Positions 8,977 to 17,092 of a stretch of 64,000 bases of DNA are shown piece after piece; positions within the stretch are counted from its first letter, which is position 1; every line of letters begins with the position of its first letter. Source of the stretch: UBA4465 sp002292365 (GTDB lineage: Bacteria; Bacteroidota; Bacteroidia; Cytophagales; Cyclobacteriaceae); NCBI GenBank assembly GCA_943788615.1, contig CALSQY010000004.1, positions 1-64,000 on the forward strand, in the 5' to 3' direction. The notes below the pieces were generated by a model, which saw only the letters and a list, made by a program, of their open reading frames with translations, ran no database searches and was not told the DNA's origin. The position numbers were made by a program, and so were the translations under genes.

Positions 8977-9669
8977 ATGAGTCCTTATTTAGCAGAATTT
9001 ATAGGAACTACCGTTTTAATCTATTTGGGAAATGGTGTCAATGCCAATGTATCCCTTAAAAAGACCTATGGTAATGAAAGTGGATGGCTTGTGATCTCCT
9101 TGGCATGGGGATTGGCTGTGTTTATAGGTGTTGTCATTGCTGGGCCATTTAGTGGGGGTCATTTAAATCCAGCAGTATCTGTGGGTTTAGCCGTCGCAGG
9201 GAAATTCAGCTGGAGCTCGGTCCCAGGATATATTTTAGCACAAACGTTAGGGGCTATAATGGGTGCCTTTTTGGTTTTTATTCAATACAAAGATCATTTT
9301 AAAGCGACCATTGACTCTAGTACCAAACTAGGTGTATTTGCTACCGCACCGGCTATTAAAAATAATTTCAATAATTTATTATCTGAGATCTTAGGTACAG
9401 GTATGCTGGTTTTTGGAGTTTTTTATCTCATCGATGGAGAGGGTATAGGTTCTCTAAATGCCTTGCCCGTTGGATTGCTGGTGACTGTTATAGGATTGTC
9501 TTTGGGAGGTTCTACGAGTTATGCCATCAACCCTGCTCGAGATTTGGGACCTCGGATTTTTCATGCACTGATGATAGATAAGAACAGTGATTGGAAATAT
9601 GCTTGGATTCCCCTTTTGGGACCCTTTATAGGCGCTTTTTTAGCGGCCTCCTTATTTAAAGTCTTATGA
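8977..9669 (+). CDS. glpF: glycerol uptake facilitator (MIP/aquaglyceroporin)
   Basis: Inner-membrane channel for glycerol entry. Both half-helix motifs are present: GGHLNPAVSVGLA in the first half and SYAINPARDLGPR in the second; the Asp after the second NPAR is typical of aquaglyceroporins rather than water-only channels. Six hydrophobic segments over 230 residues match the MIP fold. The gene is divergent from glpK-glpD and converges on the DUF5916 gene, which ends 33 bases away. No strong hairpin terminator lies in that gap. Confidence 0.93.
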   Translation: MSPYLAEFIGTTVLIYLGNGVNANVSLKKTYGNESGWLVISLAWGLAVFIGVVIAGPFSGGHLNPAVSVGLAVAGKFSWSSVPGYILAQTLGAIMGAFLVFIQYKDHFKATIDSSTKLGVFATAPAIKNNFNNLLSEILGTGMLVFGVFYLIDGEGIGSLNALPVGLLVTVIGLSLGGSTSYAINPARDLGPRIFHALMIDKNSDWKYAWIPLLGPFIGAFLAASLFKVL

Positions 9670-9702
9670 CTCAGGTCAATTGAGGATGATGGAATTACCT
9701 TC

Positions 9703-11940
9703 TTATAGATTTAACCAATAAGTTATTTTAAAAGAAATGGCTCGATATTTCACAGCCCCAATTTGAAAAAAGCCGTCGATTTGGTTGTACGCAAAATAAT
9801 TATCGGTATAAACCAAGTAGAGATCTGATACAGGTTTGAACCTCCATTGAAGTCTCGAATTGATGTTTAGGTTTTCAATCTGGCTGTTGTATTGCACATA
9901 GGTAGTCCAAAATAATTTTTTAGTGAATGTGAAATCAAATTTAGGACCGATAAGATAGAGCTGACTAGAGTTGTATGGACTAGGTAGCTTAATGCGATTA
10001 TATGTAATGTCTATGGAGGTTGTTCCAAAAGGCTGATACCTATATCCCAGGGTACCACTGAAGTTGAGTCTATGTCCATTGAAATATTGACCGGAATTGG
10101 TTTTTAATCTAATATTAAGCTTTCTTCTTTCATTGGAAGTCCAGGACGCTATGATGAAGTTGTAATAATAGGAGTCATTTTCTAGGAGTTCTTGTCCCTC
10201 ACTACCGCTAGGATCAAAATCAGAGGTGAGTCGGGTAAATTGTTTTCGTAATCTAAAGTCCAATGACGAGGTATTATTAAATTTGATGCGATAGAGGAGA
10301 TTCATATCCCAATCTAATAAACCTACCGATTGTCTTCCTAAAATATCAAAATCAAGACCTGGACCATGACTTTGAACTTTGCTTGATTTTGGGAAATAAC
10401 TATATCGGATCGTACTGGATAACTGTCGTATATCTGTTCTTTTGACATAGCCTACTTCTGGATTATAGCCTGCACCTATTTGCTGAGAGAAAACATACCA
10501 TGTCCAGTTGATTGTATTATAGGATAAGTAAGTCCCCATGGCATGGGCTTTATCAACTTGAACTTGATCAAAGGAGTGATGGAAAAAAAGATTACCGCTC
10601 CATTTATTGTCTGAGGAAAGTAAATTAAAGTCAAGTCCTGCGGTTTGATTGGAAGCTACTTTATAACTGCTATCACCAAGGTTAAGTTTGACTGGTTGCT
10701 TATTGACAAAAATAAAGTCTAGGTTAGATCTCGTGAGTACTTTTTGTTGTACGGTGGCTACAGTATAATTGATGCCCGGCTGCTGAATAGAGGCATCACT
10801 TGCCCCCTGCATATTCAATAAACCGACACGGGTGTTTTGGGAAACCTTCCCACTCAACCTGAGTCCATAAGGGATGGGATTTTGTAGGGTTAGGCCGGTA
10901 GCGGTATCAGTGGCAATGCCAATTCTTCTTGAAAAGAAAGGTCGGGTATTTCGGTTACCATTATTGGCGAAAAGGTCAGCATTTTCCAGAAAAAATTGTC
11001 TTTTTTCTGGAAAAAAAATTTCGAATCGATCAAGGTTGGTCACCTGGTCATCGACTTCAACTTGAGAAAAATCTGGATTTACAGTGAGATCTAGATTCAG
11101 GCCAGAGCTGATACCATATTTCATATCAAATCCAATGTTTCTTGGATAGTCAACTTTTTTATTATTAAAAAAATCTTTACTAACCCCTGAGGTGATAAAT
11201 GGAATTACAGATATGTTGGCTCCTGTTTTCTTGGTGGGAACATCCCAAATAAGTTTTTGATTACTTGCCATATTTCCAATGGATAAATTTCTCGGTATAT
11301 ATGACCATGAGGACTTCTCAGTAGTTTTGCTATCTATCCTATAAAAATTGATATTCCATTCCTTTTGATTTTCATTGTAACGCAACGTACTGAAAGGAAT
11401 AGCCATTTCGACCGTCCAGTAACCATCATAAACTTTTGAAGCGCCATCCCACTTATTATCCCAATCAAAACTATAAGCATCTCTACCAGAGCCTCCATTT
11501 GAGATGAAACCTTCCCTTCTGACCCCAAAAGGATTCATTCCAAATATGGTGCCATTGGTTTTGTCTTGAAAAGGATCAAATATTACAGAAAAGCTATCAT
11601 TTCCTTCACCGCGAAAATCCCTTCTTAAGGAAGTAGTCACATATTTCCTGGGCCCCGATGCATTGTACAATTTGGCCCCTATATAGATGTTCTGGTCATC
11701 ATAGCGGATATACACTACCGTTTGAGCAAGGGCCAAAGAGGTATCTGAAGGAAAATTTTGCTTAAAATTATAGGCAGAATCACTTTGCTTCCATGCCATT
11801 TCATCGAGTATTCCATCCAAAATTATTTTTTCTGAGGTTTTTTTAATGTTAAGGGTATTTGTTTGGGAAGCGAAATTTTGGGAACTAATCGGTTGGACTA
11901 GAAATAAGCTGAGAAAGAACTGAAGCGTGATTTTTTTCAT
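9703..11940 (-). CDS. DUF5916 outer-membrane protein with N-terminal carbohydrate-binding (CBM9-like) domain
   Basis: A 745-residue exported protein. After a signal peptide (FFLSLFLVQPISSQ) comes a domain beginning KIILDGILDEMAWKQSD, the standard opening of the CBM9-like domain in this family, with DDQNIYIGAKLY and NPFGVRREGFISNGG following. The remainder (from about residue 240) is DUF5916, with FFPEKRQFFLENADLF and many alternating hydrophobic strands that suggest an outer-membrane beta-barrel. No enzymatic function is established for the family. A TAGTTTTG promoter-like match lies at 11947-11954, very close to the start codon. Confidence 0.85.
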   Translation of the reverse strand: MKKITLQFFLSLFLVQPISSQNFASQTNTLNIKKTSEKIILDGILDEMAWKQSDSAYNFKQNFPSDTSLALAQTVVYIRYDDQNIYIGAKLYNASGPRKYVTTSLRRDFRGEGNDSFSVIFDPFQDKTNGTIFGMNPFGVRREGFISNGGSGRDAYSFDWDNKWDGASKVYDGYWTVEMAIPFSTLRYNENQKEWNINFYRIDSKTTEKSSWSYIPRNLSIGNMASNQKLIWDVPTKKTGANISVIPFITSGVSKDFFNNKKVDYPRNIGFDMKYGISSGLNLDLTVNPDFSQVEVDDQVTNLDRFEIFFPEKRQFFLENADLFANNGNRNTRPFFSRRIGIATDTATGLTLQNPIPYGLRLSGKVSQNTRVGLLNMQGASDASIQQPGINYTVATVQQKVLTRSNLDFIFVNKQPVKLNLGDSSYKVASNQTAGLDFNLLSSDNKWSGNLFFHHSFDQVQVDKAHAMGTYLSYNTINWTWYVFSQQIGAGYNPEVGYVKRTDIRQLSSTIRYSYFPKSSKVQSHGPGLDFDILGRQSVGLLDWDMNLLYRIKFNNTSSLDFRLRKQFTRLTSDFDPSGSEGQELLENDSYYYNFIIASWTSNERRKLNIRLKTNSGQYFNGHRLNFSGTLGYRYQPFGTTSIDITYNRIKLPSPYNSSQLYLIGPKFDFTFTKKLFWTTYVQYNSQIENLNINSRLQWRFKPVSDLYLVYTDNYFAYNQIDGFFQIGAVKYRAISFKITYWLNL

Positions 11941-11946
11941 TCAGCG

Positions 11947-11954
11947 CAAAACTA
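11947..11954 (-). promoter_or_regulatory. candidate -7 element (TAGTTTTG) for the DUF5916 gene
   Basis: TAGTTTTG on the minus strand matches TAnnTTTG; a TTG lies about 18 bases further upstream at a plausible -33 position. It ends only six bases before the annotated ATG, so either the transcript is leaderless or the match is chance. Confidence 0.25.
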
Positions 11955-12020
11955 TTATGGATTGCACAAAAACAATGTTCTTTTACATTAACGGCGATGG
12001 GTTTTTAAAATTGGTTCAGA

Positions 12021-13157
12021 TTAAGGTTTAATATTAATGTCAAGCCTGATTTTAGGATGCATTTTTTTGGCATAAATAGCATTTAAAACTTCAAAATTTA
12101 ACTCAAATGAGCTTAATGATTCAATTGTTTTGACCGACAAGGTGGTGCTGGTTTGGGGATTTAATTGGATTATATCCGTTGCGTGATAAAAAGAAAAATC
12201 AGATTCATTATTGAGTAAATAGGTTGCGTCCGAATGATTGAAAATGACGACATTAGCAATTTGAGTTTCCTTATTTCCATACATTTGATAATAAGCGGTA
12301 TCGACAACTAAAGAGGACTCAATTAAAGGAATGAGGTATTTTTCTTGACCAATGAGACTATTCTGATACCAGGCGACCGTCCTGCCCTCAAACAAGGCTT
12401 CTTTGACACCCAACTCTGAACGTTCTTTTGCGAAAACTAAGGTTACAGATCTATGGCCTCCTCCTGGAATATCAAATAGCCAATCAATCAATTCATGAAT
12501 ATCTGAGGTCCCTAAAATGGTTAACTCATGTTCATTGGCTATGGTTAGTGCTTGATCAGCGAAGGTATTTTCGTTAGTTACCTCAACCCCATGAAGTAAA
12601 CCTTCTTTCATTAATGCTTCATGAATGGATGATAACTCGGTAATGCCCTGTGTACTCTGACCTATCCAATTAGGATGGTTCCAAAAGATGAAAGCACCTT
12701 GTTTTTTGGCCTCTCGAAAGGCGTCTATATAATCATCATGAATCAGCCGATTGGCATCTTTGATAAATAAGGCATTACTGTGCCCAGGGGGTAGATCACG
12801 AGTTATTTCTGCCCCATGAATGACAATGAGGTCATAGTTCTTGGCATATTCCTTTGCTAATTCGTAAGAACGATTTCGATCCTTGTGGGGTAAATCCTCC
12901 TTGTGGGGTTGGTATTCGAGATGTTCGGTAAGAGCGATAACATCGACACCATCAAAGAGGGCTTCTTTTACCCTAATATCTGGCCATACACTGCCATCAG
13001 AAAATACGGTATGCTGATGTAAATCTGAAATAAGGGTTTGATAATCAGGTAGATCAGGAAATTCTATTTTCCGTTGAGTCTGTGCAGATAGTTTTACTTG
13101 TGGAACTATAAAAGAGAAGCAGAAGAAGATTAAAGAGGAGCCGGTGATAAGGTTCAT
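12021..13157 (-). CDS. secreted PHP-domain metal-dependent hydrolase
   Basis: A 378-residue protein with a signal peptide (hydrophobic LIFFCFSFIVPQV, Ala-Gln near residue 26). PHP motifs appear in order: DLHQHTVFSDG (motif 1, His-x-His), a later EH (ALTEHLEY), HGAEIT, NHPNW and TSDIHE near residue 218, giving the His/Asp ligands of a multi-metal phosphoesterase site. The C-terminal third looks like a beta-rich accessory domain. Cytoplasmic PHP proteins are usually nucleases or histidinol phosphatases; this exported form may hydrolyse phosphodiesters or phosphomonoesters in the periplasm, but its substrate is unknown. Single gene, same strand as the DUF5916 gene 80 bases downstream. Confidence 0.82.
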   Translation of the reverse strand: MNLITGSSLIFFCFSFIVPQVKLSAQTQRKIEFPDLPDYQTLISDLHQHTVFSDGSVWPDIRVKEALFDGVDVIALTEHLEYQPHKEDLPHKDRNRSYELAKEYAKNYDLIVIHGAEITRDLPPGHSNALFIKDANRLIHDDYIDAFREAKKQGAFIFWNHPNWIGQSTQGITELSSIHEALMKEGLLHGVEVTNENTFADQALTIANEHELTILGTSDIHELIDWLFDIPGGGHRSVTLVFAKERSELGVKEALFEGRTVAWYQNSLIGQEKYLIPLIESSLVVDTAYYQMYGNKETQIANVVIFNHSDATYLLNNESDFSFYHATDIIQLNPQTSTTLSVKTIESLSSFELNFEVLNAIYAKKMHPKIRLDINIKP

Positions 13158-13705
13158 GATTTTTTGACTTCAAAGAAATTAATCTTAATTTATCATTAGA
13201 AAGTTAATGATAAAAAGGGAGTAAAATAGCTTATTAGATGTATATTTATTTTTTAAAAGTGGGCCTGGCCCAAAATGATTTTCAGCTATTGATAGGATTT
13301 TATTTTTGATCTGAAATTTTCAATGAATGATAGACATTTGTTCGAGGATGATTAGGATTATGATTAACAATGTGCTCACTCAAAGACATCAGAATGTGAG
13401 TAGTAAAAGATGGATAGAAAAGAATTCTTTTGCAGGTAAGGCTCCTAATTTGGATTTGATTGAAGAGAATTCTTAATTCCTATACGAAGTTTCCTGAATC
13501 AGAGAAAACTTAAGGAGGCGAGAAATTCTATAGCTATAAGTAAGGATTGGAGTTGGCCTCTTAGTTTGGTGCTTTTTCTTTTCAAGGATCTCTTCTAAGA
13601 ACCTATCAATGTTAGTCAAGTTTAGCTTATAATTGTATGTTAAATGCTGTTGATTCAAATAGATCAAATTGTATGTCGTCAAATAAAAGTGGACTTTTTC
13701 AGATA
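13158..13705. other. intergenic region between the PHP gene and the IS element
   Basis: AT-rich, with no recognisable gene. A minus-strand open frame of about 70-79 codons (13473 to the IS edge) has a lysine-rich, unremarkable translation and does not continue the broken integrase on the other side of the IS. I see no repeat of the tRNA-Pro 3' end here that would mark the far end of an integrated element. Confidence 0.35.
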
Positions 13706-13726
13706 TAAATTAAGCGAGTGTTGATA

Positions 13727-14695
13727 CTAATTTAAATAATTAATTTGATTCTGCTTTTTTCGTTCAATTAAAGTTTGTTGTTTGATTCGTTTCCTGCGCC
13801 TAAGTTTTCGTTCTCCAGTTCCATAATAGACCTCAGAAGGAGTAAGGTTATTGATGGACTCATGGTATCTTTCATAGTTGTAATACTGAACAAATTGCTT
13901 CATTTTAGACTCTAACTGCCCAGGGCTGTAATAATTATCCAGTTTCACTACATTCTTCATAGATCTATGATATCGTTCAATTTTACCCTGAGTTTGTGGA
14001 TGAAGCGGTCGACCTCGTACATGTTTCATGTTTCGATCATTTAAATATTCTGCTAGTTCAACAGATAGGTAACACGATCCATTGTCAGATAGTAACTTTG
14101 GAGGAGCATGGGTTTGTGCGACTAGTAAAGCCTCATCCAAGGTCTGTTTTACATCCTCTGCCTTCATAGTGGCACATAACTTCCAGTTGACAATAAAACG
14201 ACTGTAATCATCCAATATGGTTGATAAGTAATACCATCCCCATCCAACTATTTTAAAATAGGTGAAGTCTGTTTGCCACATCTGATTTACTGAAGTGGTT
14301 TTATCTTGAAAACTATCAGAGGCACTCATAATCCTGAATGAAGGAGTTGTGATAAGACCATTGAGCTTTAATATCCTATACACACTCGACTCACTGATAT
14401 AATAACTGTATTTATCTATGATATGCCATGCCAGCTCTCTAGATGATAACTCAGGGCGTTCTAAAGCAATCTCAACCACTTTATCTCTATCAGCTAAGTT
14501 GATCTTATTCCAAACTTCTTTCCTATTACCAGACCTTCGAGCCAATCCATCATATCCATGCTGTTGGTAGCCATTATACCATTTGTAAAAGGTAGTTTTA
14601 TTCACTTTTAGTTGCCTGAGCGTCCTGATAACACCAAGATCACTTTGCTCTACAAGACGGATGATCTCCATCTTTTCGTTTTGACTGTAATGCAT
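13727..14695 (-). CDS. IS3-family transposase OrfB (DDE integrase domain)
   Basis: Catalytic transposase subunit, 322 aa. An N-terminal helix-turn-helix region (VNKTTFYKWYNGYQQHGYDGL) precedes the rve domain with the triad Asp in WQTDFTYF, Asp in LSDNGSCY and Glu in QGKIERYHRS, followed by YNYERYHESINNLTPSEVYYG, typical of IS3/IS150-like elements. The minus-1 frame is open from the OrfA tail through the orfB start, so OrfB is probably also made as an OrfAB fusion by slippage on a run of eight A residues (minus strand, 14729-14736). The independent start is the ATG at 14695. Confidence 0.9.
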   Translation of the reverse strand: MHYSQNEKMEIIRLVEQSDLGVIRTLRQLKVNKTTFYKWYNGYQQHGYDGLARRSGNRKEVWNKINLADRDKVVEIALERPELSSRELAWHIIDKYSYYISESSVYRILKLNGLITTPSFRIMSASDSFQDKTTSVNQMWQTDFTYFKIVGWGWYYLSTILDDYSRFIVNWKLCATMKAEDVKQTLDEALLVAQTHAPPKLLSDNGSCYLSVELAEYLNDRNMKHVRGRPLHPQTQGKIERYHRSMKNVVKLDNYYSPGQLESKMKQFVQYYNYERYHESINNLTPSEVYYGTGERKLRRRKRIKQQTLIERKKQNQINYLN

Positions 14696-14709
14696 GTACT
14701 TCTTCCTCT

Positions 14710-15057
14710 TTACTCGGGTGAGCCAATGTTTTTTTTCAAGTCTCTCACTTCTAGTGAAAGATCTGCTACCAGTTCCTTTAAAGAGGCGTTCTCACCTTTT
14801 AATTCTTGAACCTCTGAGGTATTGGCTTCTCGCATCGTATCACCATTTAACCTGTGCTTGCCCGCTTCCATGAAATCCTTACTCCACTTGTAATAATTTG
14901 CTTGATGAATGCCTTCCCTACGACAGAGTTCAGCAATACTCAACTCACCTCGAATACCCTCAATTACAATTCTGATCTTTTCCTCTGAATTATACGCCTT
15001 GCGGGTCTTCCTTTTTAGTTCACTTATTAATGAACTTGCATTTCTCTTCTTTCCCAT
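14710..15057 (-). CDS. IS3-family transposase OrfA (HTH, leucine-zipper)
   Basis: 115-residue DNA-binding subunit. It has the helix-turn-helix typical of IS3 OrfA (SIAELCRREGIHQANYYKWS) and a heptad-rich C-terminal coiled coil (ELKGENASLKELVADLSLEV). It ends 14 bases before the orfB ATG. The last codons run through an A8 tract suited to programmed minus-1 frameshifting, the usual IS3 way of making OrfAB. Confidence 0.9.
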   Translation of the reverse strand: MGKKRNASSLISELKRKTRKAYNSEEKIRIVIEGIRGELSIAELCRREGIHQANYYKWSKDFMEAGKHRLNGDTMREANTSEVQELKGENASLKELVADLSLEVRDLKKNIGSPE

Positions 15058-15115
15058 TGTAGTTAAATTTAAGTGTTTACTCTGTTTAAAACACTCTCTT
15101 ATAATTTAACCCTTA

Positions 15116-16261
15116 TTAGTTCACTTTTTGCTGACGGTATACAAATCCTAAATCCTCAAGTAATAATTTTAACCCTTTATTGAATTTCTGATTTGATAAT
15201 TTAGGAAAGAGAGTTTGGTCTAATTTTTTACCTCCACTATACTTTTTGAAGATATTTCCACTAATAAAATTTACAGGAACACTCACAGGACTATCTGTTT
15301 TTTGTTGAGTCCAAGTAAAGAACTCCTTATCCTTTTCAAATTGAAAATCTTTTACCCTAAAAAATGGTATATCTGAGTGTCTACATCCAATAGAACACAT
15401 AAAAAGAAAAACATCCTTTATTAATTCCCAATTAGTAACCCTTAGAACCCCTCCAAATTCGTTTTTTCTCGTTCCTAAGAGAGTTTCTTCTATGATGTAT
15501 ATATTTTCCTTACTGAAGGATTTCCCCTTCTTAAAATCCCATTTTGTAGAGTTGTATAATTTGAATACCTCATCCTTATACAGGTAGATTTTTTCCTCTC
15601 TATCAATTGTATCTAATTTTTGAAACTTAGGTTTCTTTTCTATGTAACCCAACTCCTTTGAGAAATGAAGAAATCCTCTTAGATTTTCAAATGTTTTATT
15701 AATGTAACCATTGGTTCTGGGTGGTTCAAGACTCCATAGATAATTTTGAAATTCGTTTTGGAACAGAATAGTTTTATTAACTACATAATCATAGGTGATT
15801 TTAGTCCCTCTGTGATTTTGAAAATCCTCTAATCTATTCCTTAGAGTGATGATTGTTTTAACATAACCTCCTGAACGATGTTTTTTTGTTTCAAAGTATT
15901 CCTCAAACCCTTTCCAAAAACTTGTGTAATCAGGTGTTATCTCTTGTTTCTGTCTTTGTAAATCTTAAAATTGTTTTTTGACATATTGGGGGTTAGGTTC
16001 TAATCCATCTTCAATAGTCTGAGAAATAATCCTTTCTACATCATCTAAAATGGAGTTCAACCTTCTATTCTTGTCTGTATAGTTAGGGGTTTTGTTGGAT
16101 ATACCTCCACCACTAAATTGTTTAGGAGATAAATCTATTCCTGAATAGATGGAAACTTCACTATCCTTTCCCTTTGAACTCTTCCCTCTAATTCTAACAT
16201 AAAGAGGGTGTAATCCATCTGAATTAGATTGTCTTTTATTGAGTTTCAATGAAGTTTTCAT
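15116..16261 (-). pseudogene. tyrosine recombinase (phage/ICE-type integrase), broken by an in-frame stop and missing its C-terminus
   Basis: One continuous minus-strand frame reads an N-terminal arm-binding domain (about 98 aa from MKTSLKLNKRQSNSDGLHPL), then a TAA at 15965-15967, then in the same frame a core-binding domain and the start of the catalytic domain with the first catalytic Arg in SIGCRHSDIPFF and a likely Lys in WTQQKT. The frame then stops just before the IS element; the HxxR, second His and Tyr nucleophile are absent here and on the far side of the IS. The stop could derive from a Leu or Gln codon by a single change. Its start lies about 105 bases from the 3' end of tRNA-Pro, the classic arrangement for a tRNA-targeting integrase. 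Non-functional remnant. Confidence 0.85.
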
Positions 16262-16290
16262 TGACTCAAAATTAAATAAAAAAATGAAAT

Positions 16291-16312
16291 TGGGGACTAA
16301 TATGGGGACTAA
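16291..16312 (+). repeat. direct repeat TGGGGACTAA x2
   Basis: TGGGGACTAA occurs at 16291-16300 and again at 16303-16312, between the integrase start and tRNA-Pro. Short direct repeats beside an integrase gene and its tRNA target often serve as recombinase arm sites; that role is inference. Confidence 0.55.
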
Positions 16313-16342
16313 AAGAAATGAGGAACTCGTAAGTTCCTCATT
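16311..16342 (-). terminator. rho-independent terminator of tRNA-Pro
   Basis: Perfect 11-bp stem (16317-16327 with 16332-16342), 4-base loop, followed on the minus strand by TTTCTTTT. It lies directly downstream of the tRNA. It is nested inside a larger inverted repeat (16307-16315 with 16361-16369). Confidence 0.75.
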
Positions 16343-16367
16343 ATCAATGGTTTATTAAACCTTTTAG

Positions 16368-16441
16368 TCGGGGTGGCAGGATTCGAACCTACGACCCCCT
16401 GGTCCCAAACCAGGTACACTACCGGACTGTGCTACACCCCG
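16368..16441 (-). tRNA. tRNA-Pro (anticodon TGG)
   Basis: Minus-strand 74-nt cloverleaf: acceptor CGGGGTG paired with CACCCCG and discriminator A, anticodon loop with TGG between CCTGG and CCAGG stems, and a TTCGAATC T-loop. CCA is not encoded. The broken integrase begins just past its 3' end, and a terminator hairpin follows. Confidence 0.95.
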
Positions 16442-16712
16442 AATATCGCACGCTTAAACTTGTTTTAAGCGGGAGCAAATGTAGTTAAATAATTACTATA
16501 TGAAATCTATAATAGCGGAATTTATTAAAAAATAAACCAGTTATTGGTGATACATCATTTTTTAGGTATTCCATTTAATATTACTCTTAAACTTAACTGA
16601 TGATCAGGATTGATTTAGAATTAAGTTAAATGATACATCCTTTGTGAAATGAATTAACTTAATTAAAAAAACAGCTAATTCAGCCGGAATATTTATAGTG
16701 ATCAGTTTAAGA

Positions 16713-17090
16713 TTAAGAGACGTACTCGTTTCTTGACATTTTCTTTGGAGAAAGAATAGATCCTAATAAACTGCCAGTTAATGAACCTAATCCAGTGACT
16801 AGGGCTCCAATAAGCGTACTGGCATAAATCAACCAAATAGAGTCCGTCAAATTCATTAGTAGTGCAATTTTTTCTGATAGAATGGAGTTGGTAGAATTAT
16901 CTATGGTAAAGGAGAGATAAAACCATACGAGGCCACCCGCGATGACTCCGCCATTGAAACTATTAAAATTACTTCCTCGAATCAATAAGCTAATCAGTCC
17001 AGCTCCCACGGCTATGCTCCACCATGAAAAATAAAAAGGGAGTAGATAGGATAAAATACCTATTAGGAAAATTTTGATGATAAATTTCAT
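16713..17090 (-). CDS. small hypothetical membrane protein
   Basis: 125 residues with about four hydrophobic segments (IIKIFLIGILSYLLPFYF, IAVGAGLISLLI, GGVIAGGLVWFYLSF, LIYASTLIGALVTGLGSLTG) and a short basic tail (SPKKMSRNEYVS). I recognise no family. Its ATG is two bases from the stop of the penicillin-acylase gene upstream on the same strand, so the two are almost certainly co-transcribed. Confidence 0.7.
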   Translation of the reverse strand: MKFIIKIFLIGILSYLLPFYFSWWSIAVGAGLISLLIRGSNFNSFNGGVIAGGLVWFYLSFTIDNSTNSILSEKIALLMNLTDSIWLIYASTLIGALVTGLGSLTGSLLGSILSPKKMSRNEYVS

Positions 17091-17092
17091 TC

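Larger units (their letters stand above)
13706..15108 (-). mobile_element. IS3-family insertion sequence (orfA + orfB)
   Basis: About 1.4 kb holding the two transposase frames on the minus strand. Imperfect inverted ends are visible: TAAGCGAGTGTT reading inward from 13711 and TAAGAGAGTGTT reading inward from 15101 on the other strand, each preceded by TAAATTA, so the true edges are probably 13706 and 15108 give or take a few bases. A clear short target duplication could not be settled by eye. The element sits immediately past the truncated integrase at tRNA-Pro. Both frames are intact, so it may still be active. Confidence 0.82.

Noticed and set aside
13473..13682. Minus-strand open frame left of the IS, tested as the missing integrase C-terminus
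   Set aside because: It has none of the HxxR, LGH or Tyr motifs of tyrosine recombinases and shows no other recognisable feature.
13158..16370. Direct repeat of the tRNA-Pro 3' end marking the far attachment site of the integrated element
   Set aside because: No second copy of the tRNA 3' segment was found by eye in this stretch; the far end has probably been lost or lies elsewhere.
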